Below are positions 8,547-16,041 of a DNA stretch of 64,000 bases, piece after piece; the first letter of the stretch is position 1, and every line of letters begins with the position of its first letter. The position numbers and the translations under genes are program-made. The notes under the pieces were generated by a model. The model was not told where the DNA came from and did no database searches. It saw only the letters and a list, made by a program, of their open reading frames with translations. Origin of the DNA: Neolewinella persica DSM 23188 (lineage in GTDB: Bacteria > Bacteroidota > Bacteroidia > Chitinophagales > Saprospiraceae); contig NZ_KB890497.1 of the NCBI RefSeq assembly GCF_000373105.1, positions 123,686 through 187,685 of the forward strand, written 5' to 3'.

Positions 8547-9347
8547 TTAGCGCATCAGTTCCCGGTACTGCCGGGGCGTGATGAACCGAACCTTTTTAGC
8601 TTCCAGGAACTGAATGATCCGTTTAAAGTCTTCCATTCTGGAGGCATCCGCGACCCAGCTGCGGGGGTGTCCCTGGAGCACAATCAGTGGCTCGTGCTGA
8701 TATTGTTCCCAGGCAGCGATCAGGCTGTCGGGGTTCGGGACGTGTACGGGCTGTTCCAGGTTTAAGGCCGGAATCCGGGGGTATCTCGCTTTGGTGGTAA
8801 CGATGTTATTGGGTGCGTACAGCCATTCGGTCAGCTCCGGCAGCTCAGCCAGCGCACGGGCGGTATTGGTGTCAACGGCGTTGTAGGGGGCACCGAAGGT
8901 GGTCATTCGCAGGCCTGTTTTGTCGAGTAGGAGGGCTTGTGTTTTTTGCAGGCTCCGAAGTTGGTGGGTGTAGCTGGTCCCGAGAAATTCCCGAACTTCC
9001 TGGCCTTCCACCACGGGTTTGCAGTGGCACCAGCCATGATTCCATACCTCGTGGCCGCGTGCGTCCTGCGCTTGTAGCCAGGCGTAGTAGTCGGGGGAGC
9101 CATCCTGCATGCGTTCGCCGACGATGCCGATGGTGGCCACAATGTTTTTCGCGTTGAGGTAGTCTAAGACTTGTGTCCAGCCGGGGTGGACTAAGTCGTT
9201 TTCAAACCAGGCATCGTCCAGTTTTAATATGACGTAGGGGGTGGGCGCGGCCGCAGGATGCAAAGATCGGACGGAGGAGCAGGCGAAGGTCAACCAGAGC
9301 AGTGCCGGTATGGTTATGGCTAGTATTGATGTTGGTCTAAGCTTCAT
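8547..9347 (-). CDS. Polysaccharide deacetylase-like lipoprotein
   Basis: 266-aa predicted lipoprotein: hydrophobic N-terminus with a lipobox-like FACSS (Cys23). The mature part begins with VILKLDDAWF (Asp44-Asp45), followed by ATIGIVGERM and HEVWNHGWCH, the arrangement of NodB-type deacetylases (catalytic Asp, metal-binding Asp and His pair). Later RMTTFGAPYN and VLQGHPRSW fit motifs 3-5. Likely substrate is a cell-surface or extracellular polysaccharide or N-acetylated sugar; not determinable. The start at 9347 is set by a TACCTTTG box only 4 nt upstream, making the longer frame to 9452 unlikely. Confidence 0.8.
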   Translation of the reverse strand: MKLRPTSILAITIPALLWLTFACSSVRSLHPAAAPTPYVILKLDDAWFENDLVHPGWTQVLDYLNAKNIVATIGIVGERMQDGSPDYYAWLQAQDARGHEVWNHGWCHCKPVVEGQEVREFLGTSYTHQLRSLQKTQALLLDKTGLRMTTFGAPYNAVDTNTARALAELPELTEWLYAPNNIVTTKARYPRIPALNLEQPVHVPNPDSLIAAWEQYQHEPLIVLQGHPRSWVADASRMEDFKRIIQFLEAKKVRFITPRQYRELMR

Positions 9348-9359
9348 AAAGCAAAGGTA
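9348..9359 (-). promoter_or_regulatory. -7 box 4 nt before ATG (predicted leaderless)
   Basis: TACCTTTG (9352-9359) followed by CTTT and the ATG of the deacetylase-like gene. It matches the Bacteroidota TAnnTTTG box, and the spacing puts the transcription start at or next to the start codon. Confidence 0.6.
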
Positions 9360-9448
9360 GCGTTGTGTTACATGGCTCTTTGGCTGTTTCCTGATTTCTG
9401 TCTCAGGTCTGCTGCTCATGGTCAGTACTTTGCCTTCAACCAGCCGCT

Positions 9449-9465
9449 GCACCTGCGACCCCGCC
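9449..9465 (+). repeat. Dispersed 17-mer, copy 3
   Basis: GCACCTGCGACCCCGCC, 30 nt upstream of the SDR gene start. Confidence 0.8.
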
Positions 9466-9494
9466 CTGAAAACAGAACGCTAAAAAAAATAAAT

Positions 9495-10199
9495 ATGCCC
9501 GATACCCAAAAAATAGCTTTAGTAACCGGCGCCAACCGCGGCCTAGGCAAAGAAAGCACCCGTCAACTTGCCGGGAAAGGCTTTAAGGTCATTCTCACCA
9601 GCCGTTCTGAAAGCGGGCGGGAGGTCGCGCAGGCTTTTCGGGACCAAGGTCTCGATGTCGTCTTCCATCAACTCGATGTGGCCGACGGACAAAGCATCGC
9701 CGAACTCGCCGAATACCTCAACGAAAACTACCCTCAACTCGACGTCCTGATAAATAACGCAGGAATCCATTATGACACCTTTCAGAGTACCCTAAACGCC
9801 GACTTCGCCATCGTCGAAGAAGCCCTGCGCGTCAACGCCATCGGCCCCTGGCGTGTCAGTAAGGCATTGATGCCGATGTTGAAAAAAAGCAAAGGGGGAC
9901 GTATTGTCAACGTCTCGAGCAGCTCCGGTTCTTTTGCTGATTCCTGGCCAGGAACCCCCGCCTATTCCATGTCTAAAACGGCGCTGAACATGCTTACGCT
10001 CAAATTAGCAGCTGACCTGGAAGGCACCAACGTCAAGGTTAATTCCGTATGCCCTGGCTGGGTCCGTACGGCCATGGGTGGCCCCGAAGCGCCACGTGAC
10101 GTGACCGAAGGTGCCAGCAGCATTCTCTGGGCGGCTTTGTTGCCGGATGATGGGCCTAGTGGCGGGTTTTTCCGGGACGGCGTGGCTATTTCTTGGTAG
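9495..10199 (+). CDS. Short-chain dehydrogenase/reductase (carbonyl reductase-like)
   Basis: 234-aa classical SDR. The N-terminal TGANRGLGKE (11-20) is the TGxxxGxG cofactor loop, followed by NNAG (87-90), the serine stretch NVSSSSGSF (about 139-147) and the catalytic YSMSK (Tyr157, Lys161). Then comes the PGWVRTAMGG segment typical of carbonyl reductase-like members, which usually use NADPH. Physiological substrate unknown. The ATG at 9495 gives the expected N-terminus (MPDTQKIALVTG); the upstream in-frame extension is encoded partly by a 17-mer repeat and is rejected. Confidence 0.88.
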   Translation: MPDTQKIALVTGANRGLGKESTRQLAGKGFKVILTSRSESGREVAQAFRDQGLDVVFHQLDVADGQSIAELAEYLNENYPQLDVLINNAGIHYDTFQSTLNADFAIVEEALRVNAIGPWRVSKALMPMLKKSKGGRIVNVSSSSGSFADSWPGTPAYSMSKTALNMLTLKLAADLEGTNVKVNSVCPGWVRTAMGGPEAPRDVTEGASSILWAALLPDDGPSGGFFRDGVAISW

Positions 10200-10205
10200 G
10201 CTGTT

Positions 10206-10385
10206 TTGGAGTAACCATTAAGGTCACTAAGGCAATAAGATTTACATTAAGGAAGCGTTCGGTGATCAGTCGAGCGTAGCGAGCAGCCAACTGCGGCAGC
10301 CTACAAGCGAAGCGTCTACAAGGCACGAAGTGCTGTCTAAAAGGTCGCGAAGCGGCCGTCTGCAAGAAAAGAGCGTAGTGACTTT
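10206..10385. repeat. ATTAAGG words and a chain of small palindromes
   Basis: Begins with AACCATTAAGG/CACTAAGG words (10212-10260). Several short palindromes follow: GAGCGTAGCGAGC, AGCGAAGCGT, GCACGAAGTGC, GTCGCGAAGCGGC and AAAAGAGCGTAGTGACTTTT. No gene is seen. The last palindrome borders the 3' end of the gene that ends at 10390 and may help end transcription. Confidence 0.55.
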
Positions 10386-10389
10386 TCGC

Positions 10390-11307
10390 CTAAACAAGTT
10401 CCCACATGGAAGACAAGTTGACGTCGCGAAGTCGTTCCCCAAACTTCCATTCCGGAGCTCCCGGAATGATGATTGTCTTTGCCTTCAGGTCGTCCAGGCT
10501 GGTGCCTTTTTTCTTTTCTTTTTTGACGTATTTCTGCAGGGACTTCAAATAGAGTTCAAATGCCTTGATGTCGCTGGAGGTACCCACCACCGGGTATTCA
10601 TCGGCGGCATGGCCGAAGATGTAGAGGGTGTCTTTATCGTAGGACTTCCGGATCTTTTTCATGACCGAAGCCCAATTGCGAATGTCGCCGCCAGCCTTGG
10701 GGTCAATGTAGGGGAAGCGCCGGTTGAACAGTAAGTCGCCGAGGTGGGCCACGTTAGCATTCTCGAAGTGAACGACGGCGTCGCCGCCGGTATGCGCTTC
10801 ACCAAAGTGACGGAGGCTGATGGTTTCTTTGCCGTCGGGAAGGTTGGTGGACCAGCCTGATTCGAAGACAGTAGAAGGGAGCGGAACCGTGCCTGCTTTA
10901 TCGTTTTCGGCCAGGTTATCCATTAAGTTCTTTTTGGCCCGTGCGTGTGCTACATGGGTACTGGCCATCTCCGCAAAAACGCCGTTACCGCCGGTATGAT
11001 CTCCGTGGTGGTGGGTGTTGGCCAGCACGGCCAGCTGGGCCAGCTTTCCTTTGGCTTTGAGGTCGGCCAGCAGTGCTCCGGCGGACTCAGGGAATTGGGT
11101 GTCTACGATGACACCGCCCTCGGGCATTCCGCCCGGCAGGTAGACGCCAATGGTGCCACCACGATTGGTGTAATAACCTACGTTACCCCGTAGAAGGGTG
11201 AATTTTCCGTCGTCTGCGGGGCGATAGCCCCGGGCGAAGAGATTGGCAATCGGGGAGGCTGTCAGTGCGGCTACGGTAGTGGTGGCCAGGAAGTTACGGC
11301 GTTTCAT
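10390..11307 (-). CDS. Secreted metallo-beta-lactamase-fold hydrolase (Tat signal)
   Basis: 305-aa MBL-fold protein. The N-terminus MKRRNFLATTT with a following hydrophobic stretch looks like a Tat signal. All di-metal ligands are visible: HHHGDH (99-104), His172 in AHTGGD, Asp191 in HLGD and His233 in FGHA. The fold is used by lactamases, quinoprotein-relay and other hydrolases, so the reaction is not determinable. The closest look is the SoxH/quinoprotein-relay style of periplasmic MBL proteins; this is an inference. A TATCTTGC -7-like box lies about 30 nt upstream of the ATG. Confidence 0.85.
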   Translation of the reverse strand: MKRRNFLATTTVAALTASPIANLFARGYRPADDGKFTLLRGNVGYYTNRGGTIGVYLPGGMPEGGVIVDTQFPESAGALLADLKAKGKLAQLAVLANTHHHGDHTGGNGVFAEMASTHVAHARAKKNLMDNLAENDKAGTVPLPSTVFESGWSTNLPDGKETISLRHFGEAHTGGDAVVHFENANVAHLGDLLFNRRFPYIDPKAGGDIRNWASVMKKIRKSYDKDTLYIFGHAADEYPVVGTSSDIKAFELYLKSLQKYVKKEKKKGTSLDDLKAKTIIIPGAPEWKFGERLRDVNLSSMWELV

Positions 11308-11402
11308 GTGGGATGTGGGGTTTGAATATAAGGGGTGGCAAGATAATAATCTTTGGATGTAAGGTTTAATGTGGTGGAGATATTGTGAGGTTCCCCAGGA
11401 AA

Positions 11403-11433
11403 CCCTCTCCTAACCTTATCCAAAGGGAGAGGG
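11403..11433. terminator. Hairpin between MBL and YecM-like genes
   Basis: CCCTCTCC (11403-11410) pairs with GGAGAGGG (11426-11433), followed on the plus strand by CTTTT. It lies downstream of the YecM-like gene (minus strand), where the T run is short, so the terminator role is tentative. Confidence 0.4.
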
Positions 11434-11503
11434 CTTTTGAAAACGCGGTGCGTTTTTTACAGCACCTCAGTAGTTGTCAGCCACTGGTATATTCCTTTAA
11501 ACA

Positions 11504-12013
11504 TCATCCTGCCAGCTCAATTTCAATGACCCGGTCGAGGGGTAACTCGTGAAATTTCACGCTTAGGCCAGCGGGTAAACGTAGGCGCAGGTCGGCGTTA
11601 AGGGGCTTAGTTAGTCCTTTTCGGTCAAGTTCATCTTCGGTAACGCCAAGATGCTCCACCAGCCAGGTCTCAAATTGTGGCAGCGGACGGTCGGTGACGA
11701 ATTCAGCGTGTTCATAACCTTCGGGGTAGGGACTGCCCGGTTTAGGCTCTGGTAGTTCTAATAGCCAGATCTCGCGCTGCTTAAACCGAAAAGGCGTGGC
11801 CATCCGGAAGGTGGCGATCCGTCGGCCGTTGATCGGGCTTTCTACCAAGAGCCTGTTATCCTTTAATAAGGAGCTTCGTAAATCCTCATAGACGGATACG
11901 GTAGCGACCCGGTAGCAGATGTGGTCGAGCACTAGATGGTCGAGTGCACCCGGTGATGGCTCTAAGAACGTAAATAGCTGGTGAAGGAAGGGAGTGGGCG
12001 AGGGCAGTGGCAT
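11504..12013 (-). CDS. YecM-like VOC-superfamily protein
   Basis: 169-aa protein resembling the YecM family, a member of the vicinal-oxygen-chelate fold without known reaction. Features: LDHLVLDHICYRVATVSVYEDLRSSLL near the N-terminus (putative metal-side His residues), GRRIATFRM and GYEHAEFVTD in the second half, where the His and Glu could bind metal. No export signal. A TACCTTAC box lies 15 nt upstream of the ATG. Function unknown. Confidence 0.7.
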   Translation of the reverse strand: MPLPSPTPFLHQLFTFLEPSPGALDHLVLDHICYRVATVSVYEDLRSSLLKDNRLLVESPINGRRIATFRMATPFRFKQREIWLLELPEPKPGSPYPEGYEHAEFVTDRPLPQFETWLVEHLGVTEDELDRKGLTKPLNADLRLRLPAGLSVKFHELPLDRVIEIELAG

Positions 12014-12391
12014 GGGATGTGATGTGATGTAAGGTACGCTTGATTGAATAGTTGGGCTAGCTTGGAGGAGATACGTGTGTAGAACAAATTACACAAGTCT
12101 AAGTCGTCAGACCAACTTTTATCCGGCTACGCCAGGCTAAAAGAATTGGTCGGACGACCGCCCGGGCCATTGTTCGCTGTCGGATGGATCGTTTTTACCT
12201 GACGCAGTCGGCAAAAACTGCGTCCAACGGCTCCTGAGTTAGCATCGGGGGGCAATTTGTCATCCGTACGGAAAATTTGGGCAAGACAAAATGTGTAATC
12301 AAATAGTTCATTGTGACAAATTAAGCACCTTATTTGGTGTTATTTTGTTTTAAATTTCGTATCTTTACAACAACATCAAACACCCGTTATT
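12014..12391. other. Intergenic region with hairpin and promoter
   Basis: Between divergent genes. It holds one CGGCTACGCCAG-family hairpin (12103-12158). A likely promoter for the next gene lies on the plus strand (TATCTTTA at about 12360-12367, TTTTG about 17-20 nt further upstream). Nothing else is recognised. Confidence 0.5.
12103..12158. repeat. Hairpin element, CGGCTACGCCAG family, copy e
   Basis: Outer arms GTCGTCAGACCAA and TTGGTCGGACGAC pair with one mismatch. The inner stem CTTTTA...TAAAAG encloses CGGCTACGCCAG. The arms differ from the ATCGGATG copies, but core and inner stem are shared. Confidence 0.65.
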
Positions 12392-13069
12392 ATGTCTGAA
12401 AGTACTGCGTTACGCCCTTCTGCTTCTTTGCCGACGACTCGTTTGGCGGCCTACCTAAGTTGCCAAATCAACCGTGCTTCCGCCATTGGGCAGCGCTTGA
12501 TGTTTTGGCGGCCATCCCGGGAAGCAGGCTATGTCTTTTACATCGACGCCGACGAAGTTGGCTTCCGGCTTTACGATCGACTGTTTCAGGCTTACCTGGA
12601 TCGGTTTCCACATCGCTTTGCGGGTGGCCGGATCGAGGACGTACCGGAGTTAGTCCTGGCCCTGACGCATCTGCCCCGGACGGAACTCGAAAACCTGACC
12701 TTGTACATCATCAGCCAGCTGAACCGGGAACGGGACCGGGTCGATTTTCAGTTTTACACCATGGTGTCGGATTTGCTGCGCCAGTTGTTGGCTTACCGGC
12801 CCTGGGCCAATGAGGACGGTTTACGCCGGATCGGGGAGGCGTTTTATTTTACTTCCCCACAGGGTTATGATGGGGTGGTGTACTGGCCTTTAGTGGCTTA
12901 TTTGCGATCGGTCCGGGCTTCTTACGGCGGGCGGCCTCCGGAAGGTCAGGTACGTCAGGTTCTGGAGCTAATGGCAGAAGAACTGCGCGGTTTCTTTGTT
13001 TTTGGCTACAGCCGCGAGGTTGGGGAAGCGCGGGATGTGCTGGGGGAGTTGTTGACGAGTAATTCCTGA
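12392..13069 (+). CDS. Hypothetical cytoplasmic protein
   Basis: 225-aa protein I do not recognise. No signal peptide, membrane helix or catalytic motif is apparent. It is rich in Arg/Leu and Tyr, probably mostly helical, with HLPRTELENLTLYIISQLNRERDR in the middle and FYFTSPQGYDGVVYWPLVAYLRS later. The ATG follows a Bacteroidota-type promoter (TATCTTTA about 25 nt upstream). Coding potential is supported by length and ordinary composition; function unknown. Confidence 0.65.
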   Translation: MSESTALRPSASLPTTRLAAYLSCQINRASAIGQRLMFWRPSREAGYVFYIDADEVGFRLYDRLFQAYLDRFPHRFAGGRIEDVPELVLALTHLPRTELENLTLYIISQLNRERDRVDFQFYTMVSDLLRQLLAYRPWANEDGLRRIGEAFYFTSPQGYDGVVYWPLVAYLRSVRASYGGRPPEGQVRQVLELMAEELRGFFVFGYSREVGEARDVLGELLTSNS

Positions 13070-13133
13070 TTATTAAATGGTGATTCCTGATTACCGCGAA
13101 AGCAACAATTACCAATTAACAACCTTATTCACC

Positions 13134-14333
13134 TCACCACTTTCCGTCATCCTGTGGAATTTCCAGCAGGTTAAACAAGAAGCCTTCCCAGATGAGTTGG
13201 AGGTAAATATCTCCGCCTTCCCGGTCGTAATCGGGGAGGTTGAGGTGGTGTTTCCACTCATCAAAGAGGAAGAAGGTGGAGCTGAAATGTTCGCTTAGCG
13301 GGTGAATTAGGTTTTCGCCAAAGCTTTCCCGGTTTACGAAAAGTGAGGGAAGTTCGGTACGGTCACGGGCATTAGTTTTCAGGCGTTGGCGGACGTAATT
13401 TTGCTTGTAGGGAAACCTATCGGGAATGGTGATGTCGGCACGGGGAACTTCCTTTGTGGTCCAATCGTGGTGGAGGGTTTGGGAGAAATCCTGATCGGGC
13501 CGGTCGGCGCCGATGATCTGTGCCAGGGTCATCCCTTTAGCTGGTTTTACGCTGATGGTATAGGTGGAGGTGTCCAGGGGCTGGAGGGGAAAGCCGTCGG
13601 CGATCATCCGGTCGGTAATGGTTTGGGCGGCGAGGAGTCCGGCCTTGACCGTCCAGTGATGATCGGTGCGAAAATAGAGGTCGTTCTTAGCGGAATACTT
13701 TTCGGGGCGGGGCCGCAGGTGCAGGGGCAGGTGGTTAAGGGCAAAGTTGCGCAGCGGAGTATGAAGGTCTATGTACGGTAGTTCTGTCTGATCGAGAGCG
13801 GCGTACAGTTGACGAGCGGCGTATTGCTGGTTAAGGGGCCGGACGTGGTCCGGCAGAAACTCCGGATAAATGTGGTGTTTCAGCGGGGCGATGGCGAGGT
13901 AGTATTTGCCTCCTCTGGCCCGGATGCTGTCTCTTCTGGCCAGGAGTTCATCGACTACCTGATTGAGCTCTGCGGGCGTAAAACGGCGTTTGCCCCGATA
14001 GATGTCGAGCTGTAGCCCGCCTTTGTAGAGCCATTCGTCTTGTCCGACCACCACCAGGTCGGGTAGGGGAGAGCGGCGGTTAGTGAGGGCCTGTAGTTTG
14101 GCGTTGAAACGTTGAAAAAGGCCCTTCCATGGGAACTGGTCGTTGAAGTAGGCCTCCGCGTCGCGGGGGAAGGGGTCCAGGAGATCAGGGCGGAAGACCG
14201 GGGTCTTCACTGCTGCTTTGTTCTCAAAACTTTGCACCTGCGTCCCCGCCCCCCAAAAGAGCGCATCCGTCCAACTCAGCAAGAGTAGAAGACCGAAGGC
14301 AAGCGGCAGGCCGTAGTGGAATATTTTCGTCAT
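13134..14333 (-). CDS. AlgJ/AlgX-like O-acetyltransferase (SGNH/DHHW family)
   Basis: 399-aa protein with an N-terminal signal anchor (about 6-26) and a periplasmic SGNH-like domain. It carries GQDEWLYKGG (97-106), the signature FRTDHHW with DHHW at 224-227, and NRESFGENL with the candidate nucleophile Ser337. Its start overlaps the last base of the AlgI-like gene, so the two are translationally coupled. By analogy with alginate acetylation, AlgI moves acetyl groups across the membrane and this protein transfers them to an exopolysaccharide or wall polymer. Two 17-mer repeats lie inside the gene; one encodes HLRPRP (205-210), which looks like an insertion before the DHHW motif. Confidence 0.85.
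   Translation of the reverse strand: MTKIFHYGLPLAFGLLLLLSWTDALFWGAGTQVQSFENKAAVKTPVFRPDLLDPFPRDAEAYFNDQFPWKGLFQRFNAKLQALTNRRSPLPDLVVVGQDEWLYKGGLQLDIYRGKRRFTPAELNQVVDELLARRDSIRARGGKYYLAIAPLKHHIYPEFLPDHVRPLNQQYAARQLYAALDQTELPYIDLHTPLRNFALNHLPLHLRPRPEKYSAKNDLYFRTDHHWTVKAGLLAAQTITDRMIADGFPLQPLDTSTYTISVKPAKGMTLAQIIGADRPDQDFSQTLHHDWTTKEVPRADITIPDRFPYKQNYVRQRLKTNARDRTELPSLFVNRESFGENLIHPLSEHFSSTFFLFDEWKHHLNLPDYDREGGDIYLQLIWEGFLFNLLEIPQDDGKW
13706..13722 (-). repeat. Dispersed 17-mer, copy 4 (intragenic)
   Basis: GCACCTGCGGCCCCGCC in the sense strand of the AlgJ-like gene, read as HLRPRP. Confidence 0.8.
14234..14250 (+). repeat. Dispersed 17-mer, copy 5 (intragenic)
   Basis: GCACCTGCGTCCCCGCC, antisense within the 5' part of the AlgJ-like gene, where it contributes GAGTQV just after the signal anchor. 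Confidence 0.8.
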
Positions 14334-15802
14334 CAGAATCGGAAATAGATGAAGGGGTTGAGGGCGTTGTTGACCAGGGCGTTCAGGCAGAGGAGGAAGA
14401 GGGTTAGGAGGGTAAAGAGATGGATTATGTCGAGAAATTGGTAGAGGGCCTTGGTTTTGGGGGCTGGGTTATCCGTATTTATACGTTTACTTACGTTTTG
14501 TCGTACTTCTACATATTTACTATTAGCCTGTCGTACTTCTACATATTTACGATAAACCAAAGTCCCACCCCCAAAAGCACCAACCAAAGCCACCATCCCC
14601 ACCACCGTCAACTCCAAATTCCAGTAAAAACCCCAGTCAAAAGCCACCGTATCCCCGTTCAGCCCAAACATCGCCAGGTAGTAATCCCCGGCCAACGCCG
14701 CCGACTCCGTCCGGAACAGTACCCAGCCCAGCAGCACTACGACAAAGGCATAAACGACGTTGCCACCAGGCCACCAGCGTTGTCTTTCTAATACAATGAA
14801 CAGGCCGTGCCACAGCCCCCACAGCACGAACGCCCAAGCCGCACCATGCCAAAAACCAGTGGCCAGAAAAACAAGCAGTAAATTGCGCATTGTCCGCCAA
14901 TATCCGTCCCGGCTACCACCTAATGGGACATACAGGTAGTCCCGAAACCACGCCCCAAGCGTGATGTGCCACCTCCGCCAAAACTCTCGAATGCTTTTAC
15001 TGGCATAGGGGTAATTGAAATTCTCCGGTAGCCGGAACCCAAACAACATGCCCAGCCCGATAGCCATGTCGGAGTACCCGCTGAAATCGTAATAGATCTG
15101 CCCGGCGTAGAGCACAGCACCGGCCCAGGCAGTTAAGGCGTCCATGGTGCCGAAGTCCAGCGCAAAGATCTCGTCTGCCACGGTAGCCAATGTATTGGCA
15201 ATGAGCACCTTCTTGACCAAACCGACTAAAAAACGGCGGATTCCCTCCGCCGTCATCTCCCAACTCCGCTGCCGCTCCGAAATCTGCCGGTCCATATCCT
15301 GGTACCGCACAATCGGCCCCGCGATCAGCTGCGGAAAAAACGAAATGTAGAGCCCTAGCCGAAAGATGTTGCGTTGCGGCGGTGTGGCACCCCGGTACGT
15401 GTCCACCAGGTACGACATGGCCTGGAAAGTATAAAAGCTGATCCCCAGCGGCAGCGCGATTTTCGGCAGTTCAAAGGCTGGAATCCGAATCATGCGCAGC
15501 AGATCGTTGGCTTCGCCAACGGCGAACATCGTGTACTTGAATACCGCAAGGGTCGTCAGATTGGCAATAACTCCCACAATCAGCCAACGCCGCTTATGTA
15601 AGCCGGTCAATTGTAAACCAACCACGTAGTTCATCAAAATACTCCCCAACAAAACCGCCGTGTAGCTTACGCCTCCCCAGGCATACACGATCACACTCAC
15701 CAGCAGCAGCCAGGCATTCTGCCATCGGTTAGGTAAGGCCAGGCTTCCGCCCCAAATGATGGGAAGGGCCAGGGTGAGGAAGATCAGGGAGGAGAAGAGC
15801 AA
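14333..15802 (-). CDS. AlgI-like MBOAT membrane O-acyltransferase
   Basis: 489-aa multi-pass membrane protein of the MBOAT family (AlgI/DltB group), which passes acyl groups across the inner membrane for polymer O-acetylation. It shows the family block EFWRRWHITLGAWFRDYLYVPLGGSR and the catalytic-His region FWHGAAWAFVLWGLWHG. I accept the TTG at 15802 because the protein then begins (M)LFSSLIFL, as relatives do, and no ATG is suitably placed. A good promoter (TTG-N20-TAGCTTTG) lies about 60 nt upstream, and the leader between is made of GACCAA/CCAATA words. A 30-bp tandem repeat inserts KYVEVRQ twice near residues 417-434, in a probable loop. Confidence 0.9.
   Translation of the reverse strand: MLFSSLIFLTLALPIIWGGSLALPNRWQNAWLLLVSVIVYAWGGVSYTAVLLGSILMNYVVGLQLTGLHKRRWLIVGVIANLTTLAVFKYTMFAVGEANDLLRMIRIPAFELPKIALPLGISFYTFQAMSYLVDTYRGATPPQRNIFRLGLYISFFPQLIAGPIVRYQDMDRQISERQRSWEMTAEGIRRFLVGLVKKVLIANTLATVADEIFALDFGTMDALTAWAGAVLYAGQIYYDFSGYSDMAIGLGMLFGFRLPENFNYPYASKSIREFWRRWHITLGAWFRDYLYVPLGGSRDGYWRTMRNLLLVFLATGFWHGAAWAFVLWGLWHGLFIVLERQRWWPGGNVVYAFVVVLLGWVLFRTESAALAGDYYLAMFGLNGDTVAFDWGFYWNLELTVVGMVALVGAFGGGTLVYRKYVEVRQANSKYVEVRQNVSKRINTDNPAPKTKALYQFLDIIHLFTLLTLFLLCLNALVNNALNPFIYFRF
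14500..14550. repeat. In-frame 30-bp tandem repeat inside the AlgI-like gene
   Basis: The 21-bp unit GTCGTACTTCTACATATTTA-C occurs at 14500-14520 and 14530-14550, separated by 9 bp. The period is 30 nt, exactly 10 codons. It encodes KYVEVRQANS followed by KYVEVRQNVS. Confidence 0.85.
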
Positions 15803-15855
15803 GTTGGTCTATTGGTACTATTGGTCTGTTGGTGGTATTGGACTTTTGGTCCGTC
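15803..15855 (-). repeat. Degenerate GACCAA/CCAATA leader repeat before algI-like gene
   Basis: On the minus strand, words CAGACCAA, TAGACCAA and TAGTACCAA repeat right up to the TTG start. Together with the promoter at 15860, this implies that the transcript leader is made largely of these words. Confidence 0.6.
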
Positions 15856-15859
15856 AGGG

Positions 15860-15867
15860 CAAAGCTA
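15860..15867 (-). promoter_or_regulatory. -7 box TAGCTTTG for the algI-algJ operon
   Basis: Perfect TAnnTTTG match, with TTG about 20 nt upstream as a -33 element. The predicted start lies just before the GACCAA repeat leader. Confidence 0.65.
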
Positions 15868-15960
15868 AACCACGGGTGGAGGGCTACCAACTATTGCGGA
15901 CTTAGAAGTGCATCGTTCGAGTGAAGCGAGCAGGGCTGTTATTCCATCCTCTCTTAACTT

Positions 15961-16006
15961 CCTTAATGCCCCAGTTGCGAAGCAGCCCTAAATGCCTTAA
16001 TGGTAA
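15961..16006. repeat. 46-bp 3'-flank repeat, copy A
   Basis: Closely matches 36391-36436 over 46 bp, with few differences (shared AAGCAGCCCTAAATGCCTTA). Both copies lie 28-36 nt beyond the 3' end of a minus-strand gene. Related to the ATTAAGG word family. Confidence 0.7.
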
Positions 16007-16041
16007 AAAATAATTCTTCTCTCGCCGAAACTACCCACTAC

